Under the pieces are notes generated by a model that worked only from the letters and a program-made list of their open reading frames with translations, was not told the origin of the DNA and ran no database searches. From CAVSWN01 sp046728115 (GTDB lineage Bacteria; Acidobacteriota; Vicinamibacteria; Vicinamibacterales; CAVVIG01): DNA of 10,874 bases. The DNA lies in contig JBKPDW010000089.1 of assembly GCA_046728115.1 (NCBI GenBank), positions 1 through 10,874 on the forward strand, in the 5' to 3' direction. A program made the translations under genes and the position numbers. Below, one piece after another: positions 1-7,486 of the stretch (positions are counted from its first letter, which is position 1; every line of letters begins with the position of its first letter).

Positions 1-1
1 C

Positions 2-3000
2 CGCTTCTTCGTATCCCGTCCCATCGTTGCGATCGTCATTGCGATCATCACGGTGCTCGCCGGCCTCGTGTCGATGCAGGCGCTGCCGATCGCGCAGTTC
101 CCCGAGATCATCCCGCCGCAGATCAGCGTTTCGGCGACCTACACTGGCGCCGATGCGCTGACGATCGAATCGTCGGTCGCGACGCCGCTCGAACAGCAGA
201 TGAACGGCGTCGACAACATGCTGTACATGCAGTCGACGAACGCCAACGACGGCAGCATGTCGCTGACCGTCACCTTCGACGTCGCGACCGATCCGAACAT
301 CGATCAGGTGAACGTGCAGAACCGCGTGGCGCAGGCGCAGCCGAACCTGCCGCCCGACGTCACCACGTTCGGCCTGACGATGCGGAAGGCGACCGGCTTT
401 CCGATGCTGATCGTCTCGCTGCTGTCGCCGAACGACAGCTACGACGCGCTCTTCCTCGCCAACTACGCGAACATCAACATCGTCGATGCGCTGTACCGCG
501 TTCCGGGCGTCGGCGACGTGCGCATTTTCGGCGCCGGCGACTACGCGATGCGGATCTGGGTGAAGCCCGATCGGCTCGCCACGCTCGGCCTCACCGTGCC
601 CGATCTCGTCCGCGCCGTCCAGCAGCAGAGCACGGTCAACCCCTCCGGCCAGGTGGGTGCGCGACCGGCGCCTGCCGGGCAGGAGATGACGTACACCGTT
701 CGCGCGCAGGGACGGCTGCAGACGCCGGAGGAGTTCGGACGAATCGCGGTGCGCTCGAACCCCGACGGCTCGGTCGTCAGGCTGCGTGACGTGGCGCGCA
801 TCGAGCTCGGCGCCCTCAACTATCAGCAGATCGGCCGGGTGAACGGCCGCCCAGGCTGTGCCGTGGCCGTCTTTCAAACGCCGGGCTCCAACGCGCTTGC
901 GGTCGCCAACGGCGTCAAGCGCGTGATGGCAGACCTGCAGACCCGATTCCCGCCGGACCTCGAATACCGCTACTCGATCGATACGACGCTGCCGGTCTCG
1001 CAGGGCATCAAGGAGATCCTGATCACGCTCGGCATGGCGATCGCGCTTGTGATCTTCGTCGTCTACGTGTTCCTGCAGAACTGGCGCGCCACGCTGATTC
1101 CGATGATCGCCGTTCCGGTGTCGCTCATCGGCACATTCGCCGTGTTTCCGCTCCTGGGCTTCTCGATCAACACCCTGTCGCTGTTCGGCCTCGTGCTCGC
1201 GATCGGCCTCGTCGTCGACGATGCAATCGTCGTCGTCGAGAGCGTCGAGCATCACATCGAAGAAGGGATGCGGCCGAAGGACGCGACGCTGAAGGCGATG
1301 GAGGAGGTGTCGGGGCCGGTGGTCAGCATCGCCCTGATCCTGTCGTCCGTTTTCATCCCGGTCGGATTCCTGAGCGGGATTCAGGGGCGGCTGAACAAGC
1401 AGTTCGCGATCACGATTGCGATCTCGGTGATGATCTCGGCGTTCAACGCGCTCACGCTGTCGCCTGCGTTGTCGGCGATGCTGCTCCGGCCGCGTACGGA
1501 AACGCGTGGCTGGTTCGGTCGGTTCTTCGGGCTCTTCAACCGCTCGTTCGGCCGTGCCACCAGGGGGTACGTCCGGGTCAGTCACGGCCTCGTTCGGAAG
1601 ATGTTCGTCGGCGTCGCACTACTGGTCGTGCTCACGGCGTCGGCCGTGGTCGTCGGCCGCCGCCTGCCCACGAGCTTCGTCCCGGAAGAGGATTACGGCT
1701 ACTTCCTGCTGAACGTGCAGCTGGCGCCCGCCGCATCGCTCGAGCGGACCGACGCGGTGTGCCGCAAGATCGATCGGCTGCTGGCGCGGACGGAGGGCAT
1801 CGCCAACTTCAACACGATTGCGGGGTTCAGCCTGCTCTCGCGCGTCACCGCGAGCAACTACGGCTTCTATTTCATCGGATTGAAGCCGTGGGACGTCCGG
1901 ACGACAGCGGGCCTCGAGGCGCGTCAGATCGTCAACCGCGTCAACGCCGAACTGCGGCAGGTCGCGCCCGAAGCAACCGCGTTCGCGGTGATGCCCCCGT
2001 CGATTCCGGGCCTGGGCACGCAGGGCGGATTCTCGTTCTGGCTCCAGGATCGCAGCGGCGGCAGCCTCGATTTTCTGAACCAGAACGTGCAGACGTTGCT
2101 CGAGGCCGCGAGGAAGCGGCCGGAACTGGCCGGCGTGACCACGCAGTTCACGGCAGGGGTGCCGCAGTTGTTCGCAGATCTCGATCGCGACAAGGTGCTC
2201 AAGCAGGGCATCGCGGTCGGCGACGTGTATCAGACGATGCAGGCGTTTCTGGGCGGCCTGTTCGTCAACCAGTTCAACCGGTTCGGCCGCCAGTGGCGCG
2301 TCTTCCTGCAGGCGGAAGGCGCCGACCGCACCGACGCGTCTGACATCGGGCAGTTCTATGTGCGCAACAACGACGGCTCGATGGTGCCGCTGTCCGCGCT
2401 GGAGACCACGAAACCGGCCTTCGGGCCTCAATACACGAACCGTTTCAACGTGTACCGCGCGGCGCTCGTCACCGGCGCCGCGGCGCCTGGTTACAGCTCC
2501 GGACAGGCGCTCGACGTTCTCGAGGAGGTCGCTCGCGAGACCTTGCCGCGCGAGATCAGCTACGACTGGTCGGACCTCTCGTATCAGGAGAAGAAAGCCG
2601 GCGGTTCAAGCGCGTTGTTCGCGCTCTCGATCGCGTTCGTCTTCCTGATCCTCGCAGCGTTGTACGAGAGCTGGTCGCTCCCGTTCTCAGTGCTCTTGTC
2701 GGTGCCGGTCGCGGTGTTCGGCGCAGTTCTTGGCCTGTACATCCGTCGTTATGACTTCGACGTCTATGCGCAGATTGGCGTGATCATGCTCATCGGGCTG
2801 GCAGCCAAGAACGCCATTCTGATCGTCGAGTTCGCCAAAGCACGGCTCGAGGAGGGAATGAGCCTCGTCGAGGCGGCGCTCGAAGGCGCGAAGATCCGGC
2901 TGCGGCCCATTCTGATGACGTCGTTCGCGTTCATCCTGGGATGTGCGCCGCTCTGGTTTGCGAGCGGGTCCGGCGGAGTCTCCAGGCGGATTCTCGGGAC

Positions 3001-3148
3001 GGTCGTGGTCACGGGGATGCTCGCTGCCACGCTGATTGCGATTTTCATCATTCCCGTGCTGTTCGTCCTGGTCGAACGGTTGTCCACACGCCGGGTGTCG
3101 ACGCACGGCGGCGCAGCCGACCTCGTTCCCGGCGAGAACCGTTCGTAA
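2..3148 (+). CDS. RND efflux transporter permease, HAE1/AcrB-like (5' end just outside window)
   Basis: Inner-membrane proton-driven pump of a tripartite multidrug efflux system. The open frame runs from base 2 and begins RFFVSRPIVA, matching the start of AcrB-type pumps (FFxxRPIFA), so only about two residues are missing. The 1048 residues seen equal the usual family length of about 1050. The GTG at 53 lies inside the first membrane helix and is not the start. Visible membrane segments include about residues 8-28, 337-358 and 534-552, with a final helix ending near 1025. The proton-relay residues are intact: the Asp pair of GLVVDDAIVVVES (residues 406-407, codons at 1217 and 1220) and the Lys of GLAAKNAILIVEF (residue 936, codon 2807). 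These correspond to AcrB D407/D408 and K940. Large periplasmic porter loops follow helices 1 and 7. It is followed one base later by the outer-membrane factor, so the two are co-translated. The adaptor gene is presumably upstream. Substrates cannot be read from sequence. Confidence 0.96.
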   Translation, partial: RFFVSRPIVAIVIAIITVLAGLVSMQALPIAQFPEIIPPQISVSATYTGADALTIESSVATPLEQQMNGVDNMLYMQSTNANDGSMSLTVTFDVATDPNIDQVNVQNRVAQAQPNLPPDVTTFGLTMRKATGFPMLIVSLLSPNDSYDALFLANYANINIVDALYRVPGVGDVRIFGAGDYAMRIWVKPDRLATLGLTVPDLVRAVQQQSTVNPSGQVGARPAPAGQEMTYTVRAQGRLQTPEEFGRIAVRSNPDGSVVRLRDVARIELGALNYQQIGRVNGRPGCAVAVFQTPGSNALAVANGVKRVMADLQTRFPPDLEYRYSIDTTLPVSQGIKEILITLGMAIALVIFVVYVFLQNWRATLIPMIAVPVSLIGTFAVFPLLGFSINTLSLFGLVLAIGLVVDDAIVVVESVEHHIEEGMRPKDATLKAMEEVSGPVVSIALILSSVFIPVGFLSGIQGRLNKQFAITIAISVMISAFNALTLSPALSAMLLRPRTETRGWFGRFFGLFNRSFGRATRGYVRVSHGLVRKMFVGVALLVVLTASAVVVGRRLPTSFVPEEDYGYFLLNVQLAPAASLERTDAVCRKIDRLLARTEGIANFNTIAGFSLLSRVTASNYGFYFIGLKPWDVRTTAGLEARQIVNRVNAELRQVAPEATAFAVMPPSIPGLGTQGGFSFWLQDRSGGSLDFLNQNVQTLLEAARKRPELAGVTTQFTAGVPQLFADLDRDKVLKQGIAVGDVYQTMQAFLGGLFVNQFNRFGRQWRVFLQAEGADRTDASDIGQFYVRNNDGSMVPLSALETTKPAFGPQYTNRFNVYRAALVTGAAAPGYSSGQALDVLEEVARETLPREISYDWSDLSYQEKKAGGSSALFALSIAFVFLILAALYESWSLPFSVLLSVPVAVFGAVLGLYIRRYDFDVYAQIGVIMLIGLAAKNAILIVEFAKARLEEGMSLVEAALEGAKIRLRPILMTSFAFILGCAPLWFASGSGGVSRRILGTVVVTGMLAATLIAIFIIPVLFVLVERLSTRRVSTHGGAADLVPGENRS

Positions 3149-3149
3149 C

Positions 3150-4568
3150 ATGACCCGCACAATGACTCGCATCGGTCGTCCACGCCTCGTCATCGGATCC
3201 GCGCTGCTGGCGGCAGCCGCATCCGGCTGCACGGTCGGCCCCAATTACACGCGGCCGGCCGTGAATCTGCCCGATGCGATGCGCGGCGCCGATCCGGCCG
3301 CGCCGCCGACGGACGCGTCTCTGGGCGACCAGCGGTGGTGGCAGTTGTTCGACGACGACACGCTGCAGACGTTGATTCGTACCGCGATCGAACGGAACGA
3401 CGACGTGCGGATCGCAGCGGCCCGCATCCTCGAGGCCCAGGCGCAACTCGGCATCACGCGCGCCGATCAGTTTCCCGACGTCGAGGCCGGCGTCAACGTG
3501 CTCGGACAGCGCCCGGCGGCGGCGCTGGGCTTTCCGGCCAGGAACATCGCCGCGTTCCAGGTTCAAGGATCGGCGTCATGGGAGCTCGACTTCTGGGGCC
3601 GGTTTCGTCGCGCGACCGAGGCCGCGCGGGCGCAGCTTCTCGCGAGCGAATGGGCCCGCCGCGCCGTCGTGACGACGCTCGTCAGTCAGGTGTCGAGCGC
3701 CTACTTCGGCTTGCGCGCGCTCGATCTCGAGCTGGACATCTCGCGCCGCACGCTCGCGTCGCGGCAGGAGTCGCTGGAGCTGGCGCAGGTGAGAGAAAGC
3801 GGCGGCGCCACGTCGCTCATCGACGTCAGGCAGGCGGAACAGCTCGTCTACAGCGCGACCGGCGAGATCGCGACCCTCGAGCGTCAGATCGAGCAGCAGG
3901 AAAATTTCATCAGCGTGCTCCTCGGCAGCAATCCCGGCCCGATGGCGAGGGGCAGGCCGCTCGCCGAGCAACCGCACCAGCCGGATGTGCCGGCCGGACT
4001 GCCGTCGGCCCTGATCGAGCGGCGGCCGGATATCCAGCGCGCCGAGCAGCAGCTCGTCGCGGCGAACGCGCAGATCGGCGTCGCGCGCGCCGCGTACTTT
4101 CCCCAGATCGTGCTGACTGGATCCGGCGGTTTCGAGAGCGTCGCGCTGACGTCGCTGTTCACCGCGACGAACGCGATCTGGAGCGCGGCCATCGCGTCGA
4201 CAACGCCCGTCTTCACCGCGGGCCGCACGCGATTCCAGGTGAACCTCGCCGAGGTCCGCCGGGAAGAGGCGACGATCGTGTATCAGCAGACGGTCCGCCA
4301 GGCGTTTCGCGAAGTGGCCGACGCGCTCATCGGATATCGCAAGCTCCGCGAGTTCCGCGAGCAGCAGGCGCTGCTGTTCACCGCCGCGCAGGATGCGCGG
4401 CGTCTCGCGCAGGTGAGATACGAAGGCGGCGTGACCAGTTATCTCGAGGTGCTCGACGCCGACACACGCCTGTTCGATGCCGAACTGGGACTCGCGGAAG
4501 CCGAGCTGAGCGAACGATCGGCCTTTGTCGAGATCTACCGGTCGCTCGGCGGCGGATGGCAGACCTGA
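3150..4568 (+). CDS. Outer-membrane efflux lipoprotein, NodT/OprM (TolC-like) family
   Basis: Outer-membrane channel that completes the RND pump encoded just before it, making a trimeric duct through the outer membrane and periplasm. The chosen start is the ATG one base after the pump's TAA (TAACATG). This gives 472 residues, the normal size for the family, and a lipoprotein signal: a basic N-region, a hydrophobic stretch (residues 13-24) and a lipobox ASGC with the lipidated Cys at residue 27. The frame is open 38 codons further upstream, but that would bury the signal peptide inside the pump gene. A second ATG at 3162 would also preserve the signal. The mature start CTVGPNYTRP is the family's hallmark. 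Two tandem outer-membrane-efflux domains follow (about residues 70-255 and 280-465). The second opens with the conserved ERRPDIQRAEQQLVAANAQI segment. The Shine-Dalgarno is weak, which suggests translational coupling to the pump. Confidence 0.95.
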   Translation: MTRTMTRIGRPRLVIGSALLAAAASGCTVGPNYTRPAVNLPDAMRGADPAAPPTDASLGDQRWWQLFDDDTLQTLIRTAIERNDDVRIAAARILEAQAQLGITRADQFPDVEAGVNVLGQRPAAALGFPARNIAAFQVQGSASWELDFWGRFRRATEAARAQLLASEWARRAVVTTLVSQVSSAYFGLRALDLELDISRRTLASRQESLELAQVRESGGATSLIDVRQAEQLVYSATGEIATLERQIEQQENFISVLLGSNPGPMARGRPLAEQPHQPDVPAGLPSALIERRPDIQRAEQQLVAANAQIGVARAAYFPQIVLTGSGGFESVALTSLFTATNAIWSAAIASTTPVFTAGRTRFQVNLAEVRREEATIVYQQTVRQAFREVADALIGYRKLREFREQQALLFTAAQDARRLAQVRYEGGVTSYLEVLDADTRLFDAELGLAEAELSERSAFVEIYRSLGGGWQT

Positions 4569-4636
4569 ACGTTTGCGCCTCCAGGATCGGCGCCTTCTGA
4601 GATCCGCGCGCGAACTCGTTCACCGCAGTACGCACC

Positions 4637-4660
4637 GAATCAGGGCACCGGCCCTGGTTC
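4637..4660. terminator. Hairpin between convergent operons, candidate terminator
   Basis: The arms GAATCAGGGC and GCCCTGGTTC pair over 10 bp around the tetraloop ACCG, with one T-G wobble. The hairpin sits 69 bases after the stop of the efflux lipoprotein and 37 bases from the stop of the converging peptidase gene. This is where a shared terminator is expected. No T-run follows on either strand, so it may act as a Rho-assisted or weak terminator. On the minus strand the wobble becomes an A-C mismatch. The remainder of the 4569-4696 spacer shows no gene. Confidence 0.45.
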
Positions 4661-4696
4661 CTGGTACTTCGTTCGTGCGTGGCGGCCGTCGCCGAT

Positions 4697-6169
4697 TCAC
4701 CGTGCACGCGCCAGCGCCGTGACGATCTCCCACTGAAAGCGGACGAAGCGATAGAGCTCGCTCTCGAGCAGCCGCTCCTGATCGCTGTGCATCCCGAAGC
4801 CCTTCACCTGGTCTTCGACGTCGATCGCCGATCCGACGCCGGCGCACTGGACGCCTTTCATGCGCACCTGCGCCATGTCGGTGGCGCCGGTGCTCATCGA
4901 TGGCAGGGTCGGCGCCTGGTAGATCTTCGTCACCGCCGCTTCGACGGTCTTGAACAGCTCGGAATCGAGCCGTGCCACGGCCGGCGCCGGCCGCGACGCC
5001 ACGTTCGTGTAGTGCACGTCGACCGCCGGATCATTGACGATCTTCGTGAGCTGCTCCAGGAAGGCCGCCTTATTCTCGTCCGGCACCATGCGGACGTCGA
5101 GCGTCGCCTTCGCCTCGGACGGGATCACATTCGATCGATAGCCGCCCTGAAAAATGTTCGGCGAGACCGACGTTCGCAGCATCGACGAATGGCGCGGCTC
5201 GTTCTCGAACAGCCAATCGTCGGCCGCCCGCGCGACCTTCGGATCCGGCGACAGCACGTCGCGGTAATACCGCGCCTGCTCCGGCGGCGCAATCTGCGAG
5301 AGCTTCCGGAAATAGGTGGCCGTGGTTTCGTTCACCTTGATGTCGGGGCGCCACTCGCCGATTCTGGCGACGGCCGCCGACAGATGGACGATGGCGTTCG
5401 ACTTCAGCGGGATCGAGCCGTGCCCCGAGACGCCGTGCGCGACCAGCTCGATCCCGTTCGGGATCTTTTCGGTTGTTTCCACCTCGGCGTATTTGACGAC
5501 GCCGTTCTCCCGGATGACGTCGCCGCCCTCGGCCAGGCAGTACTCGGCATCGATATCCTGAAAGTGTTCGGCGACCATGTGGCCGATGCCGACCCGAGCG
5601 TTGCCTTCCTCGCCCGATTCGGCGAGATAAATCACATCGCGATCGAGCGGTACGTTGTACTGCTTGAGGAGCAGCAGCATCATCAGGCCGGCCGCGGCGT
5701 TGTCTTTGTCATCGATCGTCCCGCGGCCGTAGATGTACCCACCGTCCCGCGCCGCGCTGAAGGGCCCGAACTTCCATTTCGACGGATCGATGGTCACCGT
5801 ATCGGTGTGCCCCATGATCAGCAACGGACGCTTTTTCCCACTGCCTTTCAGGCGAGCGACGACATTCGGCCGATCGGGCTCAAGGGCGTACATCTGCGCA
5901 GGGATGCCGTGTTCGTCCAGCACTTTCTTGATGTATTCAGCGGCCGGGCGCTCCTTCGACGTCGTGTCGATGCGCACGATGGCCGAGTAGTGGGCGAGCG
6001 TGTCAGCGTTGGCTCGTTCCCAATCGGGCTCGACGGACTGTGCGACGACAAGCCCGGCGGCGGCAACTGCGGCAGATGATGCGCAGTACAGAACGCCTCT
6101 GAGGGACCTGCGCCCGCCTGGACGGGCCTTGCGTCCTCGGCGTCCATCGTGGCGGCAAGCTCGAGGCAA
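4697..6169 (-). CDS. Secreted M20/M25/M40-family metallohydrolase (peptidase)
   Basis: Two-zinc hydrolase of the carboxypeptidase G2/ArgE/PM20D1 type, cleaving a peptide or N-acyl amino-acid bond; the substrate is not predictable. Numbering is from the TTG at 6169 (490 residues). The metal and catalytic set is complete: H121 and D123 in GHTDTV, bridging D153 in GRGTIDD, catalytic E187 and metal ligand E188 in ESGEEGN, an acidic ligand in AEGGD (around 214-217), and H461 in GMHSDQE. The lid/dimerisation domain carries GVSGHGS (H250). Residues 20-45 form an export signal (twin Arg, then a mildly hydrophobic Ala/Val-rich stretch ending VVAQS), so it should act in the periplasm or outside. The start is uncertain because no in-frame ATG exists before residue 93. 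TTG 6169 has a weak AAGAG five bases upstream. A CTG at 6091 has a better AGAGG but would leave no basic N-region. The gene stands apart from its neighbours and converges on the efflux operon. Confidence 0.9.
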   Translation of the reverse strand: MPRACRHDGRRGRKARPGGRRSLRGVLYCASSAAVAAAGLVVAQSVEPDWERANADTLAHYSAIVRIDTTSKERPAAEYIKKVLDEHGIPAQMYALEPDRPNVVARLKGSGKKRPLLIMGHTDTVTIDPSKWKFGPFSAARDGGYIYGRGTIDDKDNAAAGLMMLLLLKQYNVPLDRDVIYLAESGEEGNARVGIGHMVAEHFQDIDAEYCLAEGGDVIRENGVVKYAEVETTEKIPNGIELVAHGVSGHGSIPLKSNAIVHLSAAVARIGEWRPDIKVNETTATYFRKLSQIAPPEQARYYRDVLSPDPKVARAADDWLFENEPRHSSMLRTSVSPNIFQGGYRSNVIPSEAKATLDVRMVPDENKAAFLEQLTKIVNDPAVDVHYTNVASRPAPAVARLDSELFKTVEAAVTKIYQAPTLPSMSTGATDMAQVRMKGVQCAGVGSAIDVEDQVKGFGMHSDQERLLESELYRFVRFQWEIVTALARAR

Positions 6170-6192
6170 TTCGGCTCTTAGCTTACGCCGCC

Positions 6193-6229
6193 CCGCGGCT
6201 TGATGCCAGCGGCTGACGCGGAGCCGCGG
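6193..6229. terminator. GC-rich inverted repeat upstream of the peptidase gene
   Basis: CCGCGGCT (6193-6200) and AGCCGCGG (6222-6229) are perfect 8-bp inverted arms around a 21-base loop. A competing inner stem, GCGGCT/AGCCGC (6209-6214 with 6222-6227), shares the right arm. On the minus strand it lies just after the stop of the small Ig-like frame and 24 bases before the peptidase TTG. It could end transcription coming from the desaturase side or shape the peptidase leader. There is no T-run. In GC-rich DNA such repeats also arise by chance. Confidence 0.25.
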
Positions 6230-6250
6230 CAGATGCCGATCGCCCGGCGA

Positions 6251-6565
6251 TCAGCACGTCTGACGCACGGAGTTGCTCGCCGTGTTCACATTCGCGTCGG
6301 AGGCCCGCACGCCAATGGGCGGGCCGCTGCACGTGCACGTATGCAAGAGCGTGAATTCGCCGCAGGCGTTCGTCGTGGCGAAGCCGAGCTCGGGGAATGC
6401 GCTCGTGCAGTTGTCGAATTCCACCTGCACGCTGCGTCGAGCTGCGAAGCCGTTTCCGCTCACGACCACGACGCCCCGGTATCCGTCGTGAAAGGGCTGC
6501 CAGGCGACGTTGATGTGGGCGCCGAAAAGACACGGATCGATGTTCGTGATTTGCGCCGGCTGCAC
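6251..6565 (-). CDS. Small cysteine-rich Ig-like reading frame, probable gene remnant
   Basis: I do not recognise a named family. The 104 residues from the GTG at 6565 read like one extracellular beta-sandwich repeat. VVVSGNGFAARRSVQVEF, then TTNACGEFT, then GVRASDANVNTASNSV follow the 'GxGFxPxxxVxVxF ... TDxxGxFxxT ... VxASDxxGNTAS' pattern of bacterial Ig-like surface modules. Six cysteines (residues 12, 53, 68, 77, 79, 104) could form disulfides, implying an exported protein. Yet there is no signal peptide and the Shine-Dalgarno is poor (GCGAG five bases upstream). The same frame upstream is closed after 17 codons by the desaturase's own TAG (6619-6617). The likeliest reading is the 3' remnant of a longer secreted protein. 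A genuine small gene with a non-canonical start remains possible. Antisense frames here look like shadows. This is the only coding signal in the 447-base stretch between the desaturase and the peptidase. Confidence 0.45.
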   Translation of the reverse strand: MQPAQITNIDPCLFGAHINVAWQPFHDGYRGVVVVSGNGFAARRSVQVEFDNCTSAFPELGFATTNACGEFTLLHTCTCSGPPIGVRASDANVNTASNSVRQTC

Positions 6566-6616
6566 GACGACTCGCGCCGGCGATTCGCTCTTTCTGGAGT
6601 GCCCGGTCCCGCTCTC

Positions 6617-7351
6617 CTACGCTGCGATTTCGTCGATGGTCTTGTAAGGCTTCGCGAGCTTCAGCGCGACGAGGAGCTTGATGATCGGCCACGCGGGATC
6701 GATCTCGCTCGGGCGCCAGCTGAATTTCGGACTGCGCGGGTAGCCGTGATGGTTGTTGTGGAGTCCCTCGCCGCCGGTCAGCAGCGCGAGAAAACGGATG
6801 TTCGTGGCGGTGTTATCGAAGTTCTTGTAGCCGACGTGGTGGCACAAACCGTTGATCGAGGACGAGAGCACGAAGACGTACATGAACGCGTGAATGCCGG
6901 CCGCCAGCAGACCCCAGCCGATGCCCATCAGCGCGCACAATGCGATCGTTCCGAGGGTCAGGCCGAGCCACCCGTGCTTGAATACGTGCTTGTCCCACCA
7001 TCCCTCGTGAATGTCGCGCGCGTAGCGCTCGACGACGTCGGTCTTCTTGACCTCGCGCATGTAGTAGAAGACGTTGCCAAGCTGCACTTTCCAGAAACCC
7101 TCGAGCGCGGGACTGTGGGGATCGCCTTCCTCGTCGGTGAAGGCGTGATGCTTCCGGTGCACCGCGACCCACTCCTTTGTCGCGAGTCCGGTCACGAACC
7201 AGAGCACGAACCGGAAGATCCATTCGAGGCCCGGGTGGATGACGAGCGCTTTATGCGTGGCGGTGCGGTGCAGGTAGATCGTCGTGGAGAAAACAGCCGT
7301 CTGAATCAGAATGGCTGCGACGATCAGCGTTATGACGAGCGAAAAAAGCAC
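6617..7351 (-). CDS. Short membrane fatty-acid (acyl-CoA type) desaturase
   Basis: Di-iron integral-membrane desaturase that introduces a double bond into an acyl chain, probably to tune membrane fluidity; regiospecificity (Delta9 is usual) is inferred. All three histidine boxes are present: HRTATH (H28, H33), HRKHH (H65, H68, H69) and HNNHH (H198, H201, H202) within GEGLHNNHHGYP. DPHSP (H79) and NGLCHH (H171, H172) supply further typical ligands. Hydrophobic segments lie at about residues 3-22, 44-56, 128-148 and 149-165. At 244 residues it matches the compact acyl-CoA desaturase class rather than the roughly 300-400-residue DesC/stearoyl type, so it need not be truncated. The start is GTG at 7351, supported by a strong GGGAGG seven bases upstream. 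No ferredoxin or cytochrome partner is nearby. It lies 135 bases after serC, with palindromes between them, and probably has its own promoter. Confidence 0.92.
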   Translation of the reverse strand: MLFSLVITLIVAAILIQTAVFSTTIYLHRTATHKALVIHPGLEWIFRFVLWFVTGLATKEWVAVHRKHHAFTDEEGDPHSPALEGFWKVQLGNVFYYMREVKKTDVVERYARDIHEGWWDKHVFKHGWLGLTLGTIALCALMGIGWGLLAAGIHAFMYVFVLSSSINGLCHHVGYKNFDNTATNIRFLALLTGGEGLHNNHHGYPRSPKFSWRPSEIDPAWPIIKLLVALKLAKPYKTIDEIAA

Positions 7352-7358
7352 GCCCTAT

Positions 7359-7364
7359 CCTCCC
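7359..7364 (-). promoter_or_regulatory. Shine-Dalgarno of the desaturase, fixing a GTG start
   Basis: On the minus strand GGGAGG lies seven bases before GTG 7351. No ATG is available at the right place, so this site decides the start. Confidence 0.8.
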
Positions 7365-7413
7365 GACTAATCTGTGAATGTCCTGAAACTACTGTGGGAT
7401 ACCGATAAAACGT

Positions 7414-7426
7414 GTGATGGTATCAC
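7414..7426. repeat. Small inverted repeat in the serC-desaturase spacer
   Basis: GTGAT-GGT-ATCAC, 5-bp arms around a three-base centre, seven bases from the larger palindrome pair at 7434-7455. It is about 63 bases before the desaturase start, in the area expected for its promoter. I could not pick out convincing -35/-10 boxes. Confidence 0.4.
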
Positions 7427-7433
7427 GGATCGA

Positions 7434-7455
7434 CGGGTCGACCCGCGATGCATCG
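7434..7455. promoter_or_regulatory. Two abutting perfect palindromes, candidate operator
   Basis: CGGGTCGACCCG (7434-7445, 12 bp) is directly followed by CGATGCATCG (7446-7455, 10 bp). Each is a perfect palindrome with no spacer base. The pair lies 32 bases after the serC stop and 83 bases before the desaturase start. It could be a regulator-binding site for the desaturase or part of the serC transcript end; no T-run follows. Perfect dyads of this kind suit dimeric repressors such as TetR-type lipid regulators, but no regulator gene is in the window. Confidence 0.4.
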
Positions 7456-7486
7456 AAACGATACACTTCGAAGTCTATCGGACGGT

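Noticed and set aside
1619..2431. 270-codon minus-strand open frame inside the RND pump gene
   Set aside because: Arg/His/Glu-rich shadow of a perfectly conserved pump sequence.
3335..4600. 421-codon plus-strand open frame in another phase of the outer-membrane factor gene
   Set aside because: Composition is almost entirely Arg/Ala/Gly, typical of an out-of-phase shadow; the real frame has the lipobox and efflux motifs.
4679..6079. 466-codon plus-strand open frame antisense to the M20 peptidase
   Set aside because: Low-complexity Arg/Asp/His composition and full overlap with a clearly functional peptidase; an antisense shadow.
6026..6169. Lipoprotein reading of the peptidase signal (Cys at residue 29)
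   Set aside because: The residue before the Cys is Tyr (VLYC), which does not fit a lipobox.
6251..7351. Stop-codon readthrough fusing the desaturase to the Ig-like module
   Set aside because: The two frames are in phase across the TAG, but the module is cysteine-rich and extracellular in style while the desaturase C-terminus should face the cytoplasm. No readthrough context is evident.
6200..7408. 402-codon plus-strand open frame antisense to the desaturase and Ig-like frame
   Set aside because: No recognisable domain. The desaturase's histidine boxes are intact on the minus strand, and long antisense frames are common in GC-rich DNA.
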